A DNA stretch of 64,000 nt from Bradyrhizobium sp. (GTDB lineage: Bacteria > Pseudomonadota > Alphaproteobacteria > Rhizobiales > Xanthobacteraceae), in NCBI GenBank assembly GCA_028290305.1, contig JAQGKC010000200.1:24568-88567 (forward strand), written 5' to 3'. The position numbers and the translations under genes are program-made. The notes under the pieces are model-generated. The model searched no databases and had not been told where the DNA came from. It saw only the letters and a program-made list of their open reading frames with translations. Positions within the stretch are counted from its first letter, which is position 1. Each line of letters starts with the position of its first letter. Shown piece after piece: positions 18,094 to 26,593 of the stretch.

Positions 18094-18540
18094 TCAGCGT
18101 TGGCTCACATTGAGCGTCCATTTCGTGATGTGCTTGCCGACGGCGACGAGATCGCCGTTCTGATTCTTGATTTCGATGTTGGCAAGCGTCCTGCGGCGTT
18201 CCTGGTCGATCTCGCTGATGACGTAGTTCACCGTGATCGTATCGCCGAAGAACACCGGCTTCAAAAACCGGACACCATCGTAGCCCAGCGAGACCGGCGT
18301 GGAATCGATGCCCTTTTTCAGGCTTTCTTCGATCATCCGGGTCGAAGCCGTCGACATGAAGCCGACCATCAGCGCGCCGTGAGCGATACGATGCCCATAG
18401 ATCGAATGGCTCATGAACTGTTCGTCGACATGATTTTGCGAGAGGTCGCCGGTCAGTCCGGCAAACATATAGACATCCGACTCGCCAACCGTCTTGGAGA
18501 ACGTGACGGTGTCGCCGATTTTCGCATGCATTGCAGTCAT
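18094..18540 (-). CDS. MaoC-like (R)-enoyl-CoA hydratase
   Basis: A 148-residue single hot-dog domain. The hydratase motif FAGLTGDLSQNHVDEQFMSHSIYGHRIAHGAL carries the catalytic Asp (GD) and His (NHVD) of R-specific enoyl-CoA hydratases. ATG 18538-18540 is preferred because AAAGG lies 7-11 bases before it; a GTG at 18549 is too close to that site. It is placed inside the sugar-import/uronide operon between the ATPase and GH88 genes, an odd setting for an acyl-CoA enzyme. It pairs with the CoA-transferase at the head of the operon and the enoyl-CoA hydratase at 26594. Confidence 0.9.
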   Translation of the reverse strand: MTAMHAKIGDTVTFSKTVGESDVYMFAGLTGDLSQNHVDEQFMSHSIYGHRIAHGALMVGFMSTASTRMIEESLKKGIDSTPVSLGYDGVRFLKPVFFGDTITVNYVISEIDQERRRTLANIEIKNQNGDLVAVGKHITKWTLNVSQR

Positions 18541-18592
18541 TTGGTTCACCTTTCAGAACGCTTTGGAAACATCGACGCGGCGATACATTCGG

Positions 18593-19690
18593 CTACCGCA
18601 GGGCAGTTTCCGTCTTCGCATCGAAAAAATGCAGGGCCCTTGGATTCATCCACATCGAAACATTTTCGTGAACGGCGATCGGGGTGTCCGGCGCAATTCG
18701 CGACGCCATGATGGTGGATCCCGCCGCATTGACGCCGACGACCAGTTCGGCGCCCAACTGCTCCGTGACCGCGACATCTCCCGTAAAAGCCGTGTCGACG
18801 TCCGCCGGAGGCGAACCGAGATGGATACTTTCCGGTCGCACGCCCAGCGTCACGGATGTCGCCTTGCAGTTCTTGAGCAACGCGGCTGTCTGGTCGGAGA
18901 CCCCAATGCTGAAGTCCTTGGCTTTAGCCCGCAGTCTGCCCTGCTCTTCGATAAGGTCGACGTCGATAAAGTTCATCGCCGGCGATCCGATAAAGCTCGC
19001 TACAAAGCGGTTGGCCGGCCGGTTGTAGATTTCGAGCGGCGTTCCGACCTGCTGTATCCAGCCGTCCTTCATGACAACCACGCGGTCGCCCAGCGTCATC
19101 GCTTCGACCTGATCGTGGGTGACGTAAACGGAAGTCGTCGGAACGCGCTCCCTGAGGCTTTTGATTTCCAGACGCATCTGCGCCCGAAGCTTGGCATCCA
19201 AGTTCGACAACGGCTCATCGAACAGGAACACCTGGGGGTGGCGGACGATGCAGCGGCCGAATGCTACGCGCTGCTGCTGTCCTCCAGACAACTGAAACGG
19301 CTTGCGGCTCAACAGCGGCTCCAGGCCGAGGATCTGGGTCGCGCGCGCGACCTCTTTACGAATGTCATCCTCCGGGACCTTTCGATTGCGCAGACCGAAG
19401 GCCAAATTGTCGTAAACCGTCATTTGCTGATAGAGCGCATAATTCTGAAAAACCATCGCGATGTCGCGGTCCTTCGGAGGAAGATCGTTGACGATCTTGC
19501 CGCCGATCGAAATCGTGCCGGAACTGGTGCTTTCCAGTCCCGCGATCATCCGAAGCGTGGTGGATTTGCCGCAGCCCGAGGGGCCGACAAGCACGACGAA
19601 CTCCCCGTCCGAGATCGTGAGGCTGACCCCATGAACGACGGACAACTGACCGTACTTCTTTGCAACGTCGCGCAAGATGACTTCTGTCAT
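18593..19690 (-). CDS. Sugar ABC transporter ATP-binding protein (UgpC/MsmK type)
   Basis: A 365-residue ATPase. Walker A is GPSGCGKS (37-44), the signature LSGGQQQR, Walker B VFLFDEPLSNLD and the switch THDQVEAM. A C-terminal MalK-like OB extension (FIGSPAMNFI, LGVRPESIHL) is typical of carbohydrate importers of the CUT1 class. It energises the two permeases encoded just upstream (27 bp gap) with the binding protein at 21433. The cargo is probably an unsaturated oligouronide, given the GH88 genes; that is inference. Confidence 0.95.
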   Translation of the reverse strand: MTEVILRDVAKKYGQLSVVHGVSLTISDGEFVVLVGPSGCGKSTTLRMIAGLESTSSGTISIGGKIVNDLPPKDRDIAMVFQNYALYQQMTVYDNLAFGLRNRKVPEDDIRKEVARATQILGLEPLLSRKPFQLSGGQQQRVAFGRCIVRHPQVFLFDEPLSNLDAKLRAQMRLEIKSLRERVPTTSVYVTHDQVEAMTLGDRVVVMKDGWIQQVGTPLEIYNRPANRFVASFIGSPAMNFIDVDLIEEQGRLRAKAKDFSIGVSDQTAALLKNCKATSVTLGVRPESIHLGSPPADVDTAFTGDVAVTEQLGAELVVGVNAAGSTIMASRIAPDTPIAVHENVSMWMNPRALHFFDAKTETALR

Positions 19691-19717
19691 CGTAATCCTC
19701 TAGCTATTGCCACTGGC

Positions 19718-20530
19718 TCACATCCGAAGTCCGCGGATGACGTATTTCTGGCCGAATATCGTGACGAGGAGCGCCGGCAGCATCGCAAGTACCGCTGTGG
19801 CGCTCATGAGATTCCACTCGGTGCCGGTCTCGGTGACGAATTGCGCCATGGTCGAAGTGATCATGGGCGTTTTCTGGCCGGTCAGGATGAGAGCGAACAG
19901 AAATTCGTTCCAGGTCGACAGCCAGCACAGGATCGCAAGCGCGGCTACTCCCGGCATCGCCGACGGCAAGGCAACGCGATAGAAGGCTCCCCACCTGGTG
20001 CACCCGTCGATCAGCGCCGCATGCTCCATCGACGGATTAATGCCGTCGAAAAAGCCCTTCATGAGCCAGGAAAAGAAGCAGACATGGACGGCGATATGCG
20101 GGAGCAGGAGCCCGACATAGGTATCGTAGATTCCAAGGCGGGTGTTGACGAGATAGAGCGGCAGCACCCAGGAAATGTACGGAACCGTGCGGAATATGTA
20201 GATCGTCGCGAACCAACTGCGCTGAATCCAGCCCGAGAACCGGGACAGCATGTAGCCGCTGCCGACGGTGATGCCCAATGAGAAAATGGTCGCAAGCGTC
20301 GACAGCACGAAGCTGTTGAACATCGCCCGCACGACTTGCGACTGCTGCGTCACTTCGACGAAATTATGCAGCGTGAAGGACGTTCCGCGCCAGATATAAT
20401 AGGCCCCTGATGCCGGCCGGACCGACGTCAGAACCAGGATCGCCACCGGCCCGACGAACAGCACGAAAATCGCAAGCACGCCGATTGAAAATATGCCGCG
20501 GCGAACGGCGGCTGCGAGCATCCCGATCAT
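19718..20530 (-). CDS. Sugar ABC transporter permease (MalG/UgpE type)
   Basis: A 270-residue inner-membrane protein with about six hydrophobic segments. The EAA loop, which contacts the ATPase, reads HAALIDGCTRWGAFYRVALPSAMPG (EAA becomes HAA). The tail AMLPALLVTIFGQKYVIRGL is standard for the MalG branch. Its start overlaps the end of the MalF-type permease gene by 4 bases (ATGA), indicating translational coupling. Confidence 0.95.
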   Translation of the reverse strand: MIGMLAAAVRRGIFSIGVLAIFVLFVGPVAILVLTSVRPASGAYYIWRGTSFTLHNFVEVTQQSQVVRAMFNSFVLSTLATIFSLGITVGSGYMLSRFSGWIQRSWFATIYIFRTVPYISWVLPLYLVNTRLGIYDTYVGLLLPHIAVHVCFFSWLMKGFFDGINPSMEHAALIDGCTRWGAFYRVALPSAMPGVAALAILCWLSTWNEFLFALILTGQKTPMITSTMAQFVTETGTEWNLMSATAVLAMLPALLVTIFGQKYVIRGLRM

Positions 20531-21429
20531 CGCGACCTGACCATCGTTCGGTTGACGAGACGGTAAAGGCCGATGCCGACGAGCAGCATGATGATCGCGC
20601 CGGCCCCCGCGGCGGCGGCACCGCGGCCGAAATCGAGATTCACGAAAGCCTGCACGTAGACATAGACGCTGAAGACTTCAGTGCTGCGCGCCGGACCGCC
20701 GCCGGTCAGGATGTACACCTGATCGAATGTCCGGAACGCATCGATCGAGCGGATCAGAATGCAGACGGTGATGACGGGCCGCAGCATCGGCAGCGTCACA
20801 TGGATAAACGTGCGCCAGGGCGTCGCGGCGTCGATCTTGGCAGCCTCGAATTGCTCGGGCGGGAGCCCCTGCAGCGCCGCCAGAAGGATGATCGTGAACC
20901 AGGGCGCCCATATCCAGATATCGGTGAGTATCACAAGCGTGAAGCTAGGCCAGCGGTCGGACAGCCACGCGACATCCGGCAACCCGAGATACGCCAGGAA
21001 TGTGGTTATCACGCCGAACTGGTCGTTGAACGACCAGCGGATCATGGTCGCGGTGATGACCGGCGCAATGGTCAGCGGCAAAAGAATAACGGTGCGGACC
21101 AGCGGCCTGCCGAAGAAAGGCTTGTTGAGAAGCGACGCCAGGCCCAGCCCCAGGACCAGCGATACCGATACCGAACTCACCATCAAGATAAACGTATTGG
21201 GCAGTACGATCTTGAGAAAAACCGGATCCGTAAAAACCGCCACATACTGGCTGAGGCCGACCCAGGTCTTCAGAGGATTGACCAGGGACCAGTCGCGAAA
21301 ACTCGCATTCATTCCGACGATGATCGGAATGATTTGGAAGCAAACAAGAACGATTGCGGCCGGAGCGATGAGCAGAAGCATGAAACGCTCCTGCTCATCC
21401 AGTCGACGCCTCGTGGCGGGCTTTTCCAT
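20527..21429 (-). CDS. Sugar ABC transporter permease (MalF/UgpA type)
   Basis: A 300-residue permease with about six membrane segments. The first is LLLIAPAAIVLVCFQIIPIIVGMNASF. The EAA loop EAAKIDAATPWRTFIHVTLPMLRP is intact. It partners the MalG-type permease and starts 3 bases after the binding-protein stop, so the import genes form one tight unit. Substrate class as for the ATPase. Confidence 0.95.
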   Translation of the reverse strand: MEKPATRRRLDEQERFMLLLIAPAAIVLVCFQIIPIIVGMNASFRDWSLVNPLKTWVGLSQYVAVFTDPVFLKIVLPNTFILMVSSVSVSLVLGLGLASLLNKPFFGRPLVRTVILLPLTIAPVITATMIRWSFNDQFGVITTFLAYLGLPDVAWLSDRWPSFTLVILTDIWIWAPWFTIILLAALQGLPPEQFEAAKIDAATPWRTFIHVTLPMLRPVITVCILIRSIDAFRTFDQVYILTGGGPARSTEVFSVYVYVQAFVNLDFGRGAAAAGAGAIIMLLVGIGLYRLVNRTMVRSR

Positions 21430-21432
21430 CGG

Positions 21433-22728
21433 CTACTTGGTCATGGCCCCGGCCTGAATAGCGTCTGCAGACGCTTTCAGCACCTGAGGAATGTCCTCGC
21501 GGCTTCCCTTCATCGCGCGGATCATGGTGTCCGAATAGATCTTGTGCACCGTGGACCAGTTCCGGAAATAATAGGCGTCGTGAACGTGGGCAGACTTGAA
21601 GAGGATGTCGTACAGCTTGCGCCAGCCGGCATCGTTTTTCTCCAACGTCGCCCATACCTTGGTGTTGGGCGGAGGACCACCGGTCTGATTCCACTGCTCG
21701 ATCTGGCCGTCGGCATCGCTCAGCATTGCGCCTAAAAGCTTCTTGGCCGCCGCTTTGCGATCATCCGGTATCGTCTTCGGGATCGACCATCCCCAGATAT
21801 CGATCCAGGTTCGGCCGCCGGTGCTCATCGGTCCCTCAGGGAAACGAGCGATACCGACCTTGCCGGCGACAGTTGACTTCTCCGGGTTGTTGAAGGTGCC
21901 GAGGAAAGTCGTATCGGCCACCGTAAAGGCGGATTCGCCGGCCTGGAATATCGCGTTGGCTTCATCGCGCGAATAAGTCGTCATTCCGGGAGGGCTGATC
22001 TTGTCCTTGTTGAGCGCATCCCACCAGAACTCCGCGGTCTGAACCTGGCAGGCGGAAGCGATCATCGGCTTCCACCCGTCCGCCGAGAGCTTTTTGTTGT
22101 CGCGCTCGTATGCCGGGCTGTAGATATCGCAATTGTTGTTCCAAAGCGTCCACCAGAAGCTGAAGAACGTATTGGTGTAGCTCATGCCGCCGACGTAACC
22201 CCACTTTACCTTTTTTTCGGCCTGCAGCTTCTGGCTGATTTTAACCAGGTCGGCCCAGGTCTTCGGCAGGTCCGGCTCCGGGATCAGATCGGTCCGGTAA
22301 AACAGGATGCCGGCCGTCGTCGTGAGCGAGATGGCGGTGGTCTTGCCGTCGGCGTTGTGGAATGGCTCAAGCTGCCCCTCAGCGACGTTGCGCGCGTCGG
22401 TCACATCATCCAGCGGCTCGAGATACTGGGCGAGATCCTGGCCCCAGTCGTCGTTGTTCCAGATGATGTCGCACTGATCCGTCGCGCCCGACGAAAGCAT
22501 CTGGGTGATCTTCGGCAGATACACGGAATAGGAAGTCAACGTCTTGTTGATCTTGATGCCCTGCTTGGCCGCCCATTTCTCCAGGATCGCAACGTTCGCG
22601 ACCTGGACGGGATGGTTGATGTAGCAGACGTTGAGAGTTGTTTCCGCACGTGCCGGTGACACGGATGCCGCGCAGGCAAGGATTCCCGCGAGCGCTAGAA
22701 TCCGCCTTATACCGCTCTCGATGCTCAT
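21433..22728 (-). CDS. Extracellular sugar-binding protein (CUT1 importer)
   Basis: A 431-residue periplasmic receptor. The signal peptide is clear (RRILALAGILACAASVSPARA, then ETTLNVCY). The body has the family-1 solute-binding pattern (QGIKINKTLTSYSVYLPKITQMLSSGATDQCDIIWNNDDWGQDLAQYLEPLDD). It delivers the sugar to the adjacent permeases. It follows the CoA-transferase gene by 69 bp, so the whole series 23991 to 14624 is read as a single operon. Ligand unknown; an anionic oligosaccharide is plausible. Confidence 0.93.
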   Translation of the reverse strand: MSIESGIRRILALAGILACAASVSPARAETTLNVCYINHPVQVANVAILEKWAAKQGIKINKTLTSYSVYLPKITQMLSSGATDQCDIIWNNDDWGQDLAQYLEPLDDVTDARNVAEGQLEPFHNADGKTTAISLTTTAGILFYRTDLIPEPDLPKTWADLVKISQKLQAEKKVKWGYVGGMSYTNTFFSFWWTLWNNNCDIYSPAYERDNKKLSADGWKPMIASACQVQTAEFWWDALNKDKISPPGMTTYSRDEANAIFQAGESAFTVADTTFLGTFNNPEKSTVAGKVGIARFPEGPMSTGGRTWIDIWGWSIPKTIPDDRKAAAKKLLGAMLSDADGQIEQWNQTGGPPPNTKVWATLEKNDAGWRKLYDILFKSAHVHDAYYFRNWSTVHKIYSDTMIRAMKGSREDIPQVLKASADAIQAGAMTK

Positions 22729-22797
22729 AGACTTTTCTCCCGTTGGGCGCTGCCGATGCGTTCGACAATCGACTGGTTTTTGTTGATCTGCTGTTCT

Positions 22798-23991
22798 TCA
22801 CTTCACGGCGCTGACCACACCTTTCGCGTGGAGCGCCTGACGCTGATCGGCGTCGTAGCCAAGCTCACTGAGGATATCGTCCGACTGCGCTCCGAGCTTT
22901 TGCGGCGGCAAGCGGATCGATGGAACCTCACCGTCGTAACGGATCGGATGGCTGACGAGCGTGATCGGAGATCCCGTCGCGCCCGCCACGGTCTGAAAGC
23001 TGCGATTATGCGCAACTTGCGGATCAACCACGACATCCGAGTAATCGTTGACGCGAGCATGCCAAATGCCCTTTGCCGACAGAACGGCCAATAGATCAGC
23101 CGTGGATCGCCCTGCAAGGTTCGCTGAAATTGCGGCAGTCGCCTCGTCGCGCCGGCTGTAGGCATCGCTGTCGGGAATTCGCTGCGCCGGCGTCAATCCG
23201 AGCGCATCTCCCAACACATCAAGAGAACCCAGCGAGATGGCGACGTGGCCGTCTTTCGTCGCATAGATTCCGTAAGGAGCGCCGTAATACCAACCAGCGA
23301 TCGGCCCGGGCTGCCGGACGTCGTCAGGCGTCTTGCCGTTGAGGTAGCAGGTGAACGATTCCATTTGCAGATCGAGCGCCGCGGACAGCAAGCTCACGTC
23401 GACGCGGCATCCCTTGCCCGTCTTCGATTTGCCGACCAGGGCCGCAAGAATTCCGGCCGCAAGCAGCGCGGCTCCGTGATGATCCACGGCCGACACACCG
23501 ACAGCCCGAGGCCCGTGTTCCCGGCTTCCGGTGATCGTTGCAAGTCCGGACAGCGCCTGCACCAGCAGGTCCTGGCCCGGCCGATTGACGTAGGGGCCGT
23601 CGGCGCCGTACCCCGAGGCCGCTGCGTAAATGATGTCCGGCTTTATTCGCTTCGCCTCTTCAAATCCCAAACCAAGCTTGTCCAGCACGCCGGGCCGGAA
23701 ATTTTCGGCGATGACGTCGGACGTCGCGATGAGCTTCTTGGCGATGGCGACCGCTTCGGGCTGCTTCAGGTCCAGCGTCAAGCTTCGCTTGTTGCGGTTG
23801 CCAGTCAAAAGCAGCATGGTTTGGCCGTCAACCTGCTTGTCGGCGCCGCCCCATTTGCGCTGAAACGCACCATCCGGCGGCTCAACGGCGATCACATCGG
23901 CGCCCAGATCCGCTAAAAACTGAACGCCGACCGGCCCCATCAGGAAATGATTGAAGCTCAGGACCCTGACGCCCTTCAGGAGATCGACCAT
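22798..23991 (-). CDS. Family III CoA-transferase (CaiB/BaiF)
   Basis: A 397-residue enzyme starting MVDLLKGVRVLSFNHFLMGPVGVQFLADLGADVIAVEPP, the conserved N-terminus of CaiB/Frc-type transferases. NRNKRSLTLDLK and ENFRPGVLDKLGLG follow, and the catalytic Asp is in GQDLLVQALSGL. Such enzymes move CoA between carboxylic acids. As the first gene of the LacI-controlled operon it sits about 50 bp downstream of the perfect palindrome at 24041. It implies that some carboxylic acid from the imported compound is metabolised as a CoA thioester. The acid is unknown. Confidence 0.92.
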   Translation of the reverse strand: MVDLLKGVRVLSFNHFLMGPVGVQFLADLGADVIAVEPPDGAFQRKWGGADKQVDGQTMLLLTGNRNKRSLTLDLKQPEAVAIAKKLIATSDVIAENFRPGVLDKLGLGFEEAKRIKPDIIYAAASGYGADGPYVNRPGQDLLVQALSGLATITGSREHGPRAVGVSAVDHHGAALLAAGILAALVGKSKTGKGCRVDVSLLSAALDLQMESFTCYLNGKTPDDVRQPGPIAGWYYGAPYGIYATKDGHVAISLGSLDVLGDALGLTPAQRIPDSDAYSRRDEATAAISANLAGRSTADLLAVLSAKGIWHARVNDYSDVVVDPQVAHNRSFQTVAGATGSPITLVSHPIRYDGEVPSIRLPPQKLGAQSDDILSELGYDADQRQALHAKGVVSAVK

Positions 23992-24040
23992 TTTTGTCTA
24001 GAACTTTCTCTGCTGAATGGGAGGCCGAGCCCCCGCCTTA

Positions 24041-24058
24041 TCTGAAATCGATTTCAGA
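24041..24058. promoter_or_regulatory. LacI-family operator O1
   Basis: TCTGAAATCGATTTCAGA is a perfect 18-bp palindrome with the central CG typical of LacI/GalR operators. It lies in the divergent region between the CoA-transferase operon and the lacI gene. The 12-bp core GAAATCGATTTC recurs at 26546-26557 in the other promoter of the locus, so both are very likely bound by the regulator at 24189. Confidence 0.85.
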
Positions 24059-24188
24059 ATAACGGTCCGGTCCGCCGAGTCAAGCCGCGCGGCAGCAAGG
24101 CTGGTCGATTTCGGGTCAGATCATGGACCCGGCAAGGTCAATCAGACATAGTCGTGTCCGAACGTTCCATTTTTGAAAACGAACTTGA

Positions 24189-25292
24189 ATGAACACAAAG
24201 CAGCGCCTTGACCCTCCGCTCGGTCGTCATACGTCGAGGGCCAAGATCGATGATGTCGCCAGAGAAGCCAGCGTTTCTCCTGCGACGGTCTCGCGCGTTC
24301 TGAACCATCCCGATATCGTACGGCCCGAACTGCGAGACAAAGTCGCGAGGGCGATCGCCACTTTGTCCTATACCCGCGACAGCGCCGGACGCGCCCTGAA
24401 ATCCGGCCGCATGCGAACGATCGGCGCAATCGTGCCGACCCTGGGACTGAGCATTTTTGCCGAAGGCGTGGAAGCGCTGCAAAACCGGCTCAGCGAAAGC
24501 GGGTACACGCTGTTGATCGCCAACTCTCAATACGACCAGCGACGTGAGCTGCAGGAATTGCAAAGCCTGATCGAACGCGGCGTCGACGGGATCGCGCTGG
24601 TCGGCGGTTCGCACGGCCCAGAATTGAGAGCTCTGATCAAACAGGCCGGCGTTCCGGTCATCACGACATACGTCACAAAGGGACAGGCCGGAATACCTGC
24701 GATCGGGATCGACAACGAGGCGGCGACGGAGGAACTGACAAAATTCCTTCTCGAGCTTGGTCATGTCTGTTTTAGCGCGATCGTGAACATTCCTCCATCC
24801 AACGATCGATCGCGTGCCCGTCTCGAGGGAATTCAACGCGCATTGTCTCGGGCCGGAATCACGCTACAGCCAAGCCAGATCATCAGGGCGGATCACTCAT
24901 TGGCGCAGGGTCGCAGCGCCCTGCGCCAGATCATCAATGACCATCCGGATACGACGGCGATTATCTGCACCACGGACACCTTGGCCATTGGCGCCATGGC
25001 CGAGGCGAGAAAAATGGGATTGAGCGTGCCGCAATCCCTGTCCATTACCGGCTTCGACGACGTCGAACTTGCAGCCCAGGTCGATCCTCCACTGACGACG
25101 ATCAGCGTTCCGGCCGCGGAAATCGGCCGCGGTGCGGCGGACTATCTCATCAACGCGATCGCCGGGATGCCGATTCCGCGCAGCGTCCAGGTCCCCTACC
25201 GGCTGATCATACGATCTTCGACGTCCAAGCCGCGAACTTTCGGGACAGCGTCCCGAAAACCGCCGGGCAAAAAAAGGGCTGAGAAAGCCTAG
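24189..25292 (+). CDS. LacI/GalR family transcriptional regulator
   Basis: A 367-residue repressor. The helix-turn-helix with hinge is at about 18-65 (AKIDDVAREASVSPATVSRVLNHPDIVRPELRDKV). The periplasmic-binding-protein-like effector domain follows (TIGAIVPTLGLSIFAEGVEALQ; SITGFDDVELAAQVDPPLTTISVP). It is divergent from the importer operon and convergent with the second GH88 gene; the two stop codons share the palindrome CTAG at 25289-25292. It probably releases the two GAAATCGATTTC operators when a uronide-derived sugar acid binds. Confidence 0.93.
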   Translation: MNTKQRLDPPLGRHTSRAKIDDVAREASVSPATVSRVLNHPDIVRPELRDKVARAIATLSYTRDSAGRALKSGRMRTIGAIVPTLGLSIFAEGVEALQNRLSESGYTLLIANSQYDQRRELQELQSLIERGVDGIALVGGSHGPELRALIKQAGVPVITTYVTKGQAGIPAIGIDNEAATEELTKFLLELGHVCFSAIVNIPPSNDRSRARLEGIQRALSRAGITLQPSQIIRADHSLAQGRSALRQIINDHPDTTAIICTTDTLAIGAMAEARKMGLSVPQSLSITGFDDVELAAQVDPPLTTISVPAAEIGRGAADYLINAIAGMPIPRSVQVPYRLIIRSSTSKPRTFGTASRKPPGKKRAEKA

Positions 25293-26485
25293 GATTCAAG
25301 GACTTTCGGCACCGCCCTGAGCTGTCCGGGAAGCACTGCGCTGCATAGCGCCTCTGCAAAGAAAAAATCGCCGAACAGCACGGCGCTGTCCACGCCCTCG
25401 TCGTGCGGCCTGGAATAGCATCCGTGGCGAAGCAGCCCGCGGTGCGTGCCTTCCGTCGCCAGATGGTGGTTGCACAGCTCGGTCAGGATATCGAGCGCAT
25501 GCTTTCGCCAGCGAGCCCCCTTTTGCAAGTCAGGGTGCAGAGCGCCCATATCGAGCAGAGCGGAAGCCACGATCGCCGCCGCCGATGTGTCGAGCGGAGC
25601 GTTGGGGATCGACGGATCGTCGAAGTCCCAGAACGGAATCAACGTCGAACCGGTTCGAGCGAGGTAAAAATCGGCGAGCCGTTCCGCGAGATCAAGGTAG
25701 ATCCGTTTGCCAGTGGCTTCGGCGGTCCTGACATAACCGTAGATTGCCCAGGCCTGACCGCGGGACCAGGCCGACTCGTCCGCATATCCCTGAAACGTGA
25801 ATCCGCGATGGCGGCTTCCCGTTTCGAGGTCGTATTCCACTGCGTGGTAGGTCGAGTTGTCGGGACGAATGAAGGCCTTTTGCGTCATCAGCGCATGCGC
25901 TTCGGCCGCCAATGTGAAACTGGCATCGTCCCTGTATTGCGCCGCCCAGTACAGCAGCGGCAAGTTGGCCATCGTATCGATAGCCGACGAGCGACGGCCC
26001 CGCTGATCATCAAGCGGTCCCCAGGCCGAAATGTAGCTGCCCTCGGGGGTCATGATCAGTCGCCGCCGCAATTGATCGGCCGCCTTGGCCGCAATCTCCG
26101 CATAAGCGGAATTGCCGGTGATGTGATAAGCCGCGACCGCGCTCGGGTAAAATATAAAGCCGATGTCGTGGGTATTTCCGTCTGCGGCTCGCGGGGCAAC
26201 CAGCAAAAGCCGCTCGTTCGCGATATCGAGATAGGTCCGATTGCCGGTCCGCAGATAAGAGACCAGCAGCAGGCCGACCCAAAATCCGCAAAACCAGTTT
26301 CCGTGACTCCAGTTCTGTCCGCTGTAGCCGGCCGACACCGACGCCGGAAGAACTTTCCAGGCTCCGGAGGCTGACGTGACGTAGGGAAAATTGACGCCGA
26401 GAGCAGGTTCGTCCTCAAGGATCTTCTTCGCACAAAGATCCAGCGCCCGCAGGAAAGCTTTCTGAGCGATCGGTTCCAAATCCAT
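25289..26485 (-). CDS. GH88 unsaturated glucuronyl hydrolase (second copy)
   Basis: A cytoplasmic 398-residue enzyme. ATG 26483-26485 is chosen because AGGTGAG lies just before it; ATG 26500 would add five residues. Both GH88 active-site aspartates are visible: NTHDIGFIFYPSAV (D107) and SSAIDTMANLPLLYW (D170). The family motifs ESAWSRGQAWAIYGYVRTAEAT and PFWDFDDPSIPNAPLDTSAAAIVASALL are also present. It should hydrate 4,5-unsaturated glucuronyl or galacturonyl ends of oligosaccharides. It is transcribed away from operator O2 and towards lacI. Confidence 0.9.
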   Translation of the reverse strand: MDLEPIAQKAFLRALDLCAKKILEDEPALGVNFPYVTSASGAWKVLPASVSAGYSGQNWSHGNWFCGFWVGLLLVSYLRTGNRTYLDIANERLLLVAPRAADGNTHDIGFIFYPSAVAAYHITGNSAYAEIAAKAADQLRRRLIMTPEGSYISAWGPLDDQRGRRSSAIDTMANLPLLYWAAQYRDDASFTLAAEAHALMTQKAFIRPDNSTYHAVEYDLETGSRHRGFTFQGYADESAWSRGQAWAIYGYVRTAEATGKRIYLDLAERLADFYLARTGSTLIPFWDFDDPSIPNAPLDTSAAAIVASALLDMGALHPDLQKGARWRKHALDILTELCNHHLATEGTHRGLLRHGCYSRPHDEGVDSAVLFGDFFFAEALCSAVLPGQLRAVPKVLES

Positions 26486-26542
26486 GGACTCACCTGACAT
26501 TCCGGCGACCGTCCAGCCGGGCCGCCTCCCAAAAGCGCTATT

Positions 26543-26560
26543 GCAGAAATCGATTTCAGT
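26543..26560. promoter_or_regulatory. LacI-family operator O2
   Basis: GCAGAAATCGATTTCAGT contains the same perfect 12-bp core (26546-26557) as O1. It lies between the divergent GH88 gene and the enoyl-CoA hydratase gene, about 35 bp ahead of the latter's start. One operator could control both directions. Confidence 0.82.
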
Positions 26561-26593
26561 GTAAACCGCCCGAACACGATTTTGGAGGTGAAA

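Noticed and set aside
18494..20281. 595-codon forward frame across the ABC ATPase and permease genes
   Set aside because: Antisense to well-supported genes with clear motifs; the translation has highly charged, repetitive composition and no domain.
20410..21735. 441-codon forward frame
   Set aside because: Antisense to the MalF/MalG permeases and the binding protein; no signature.
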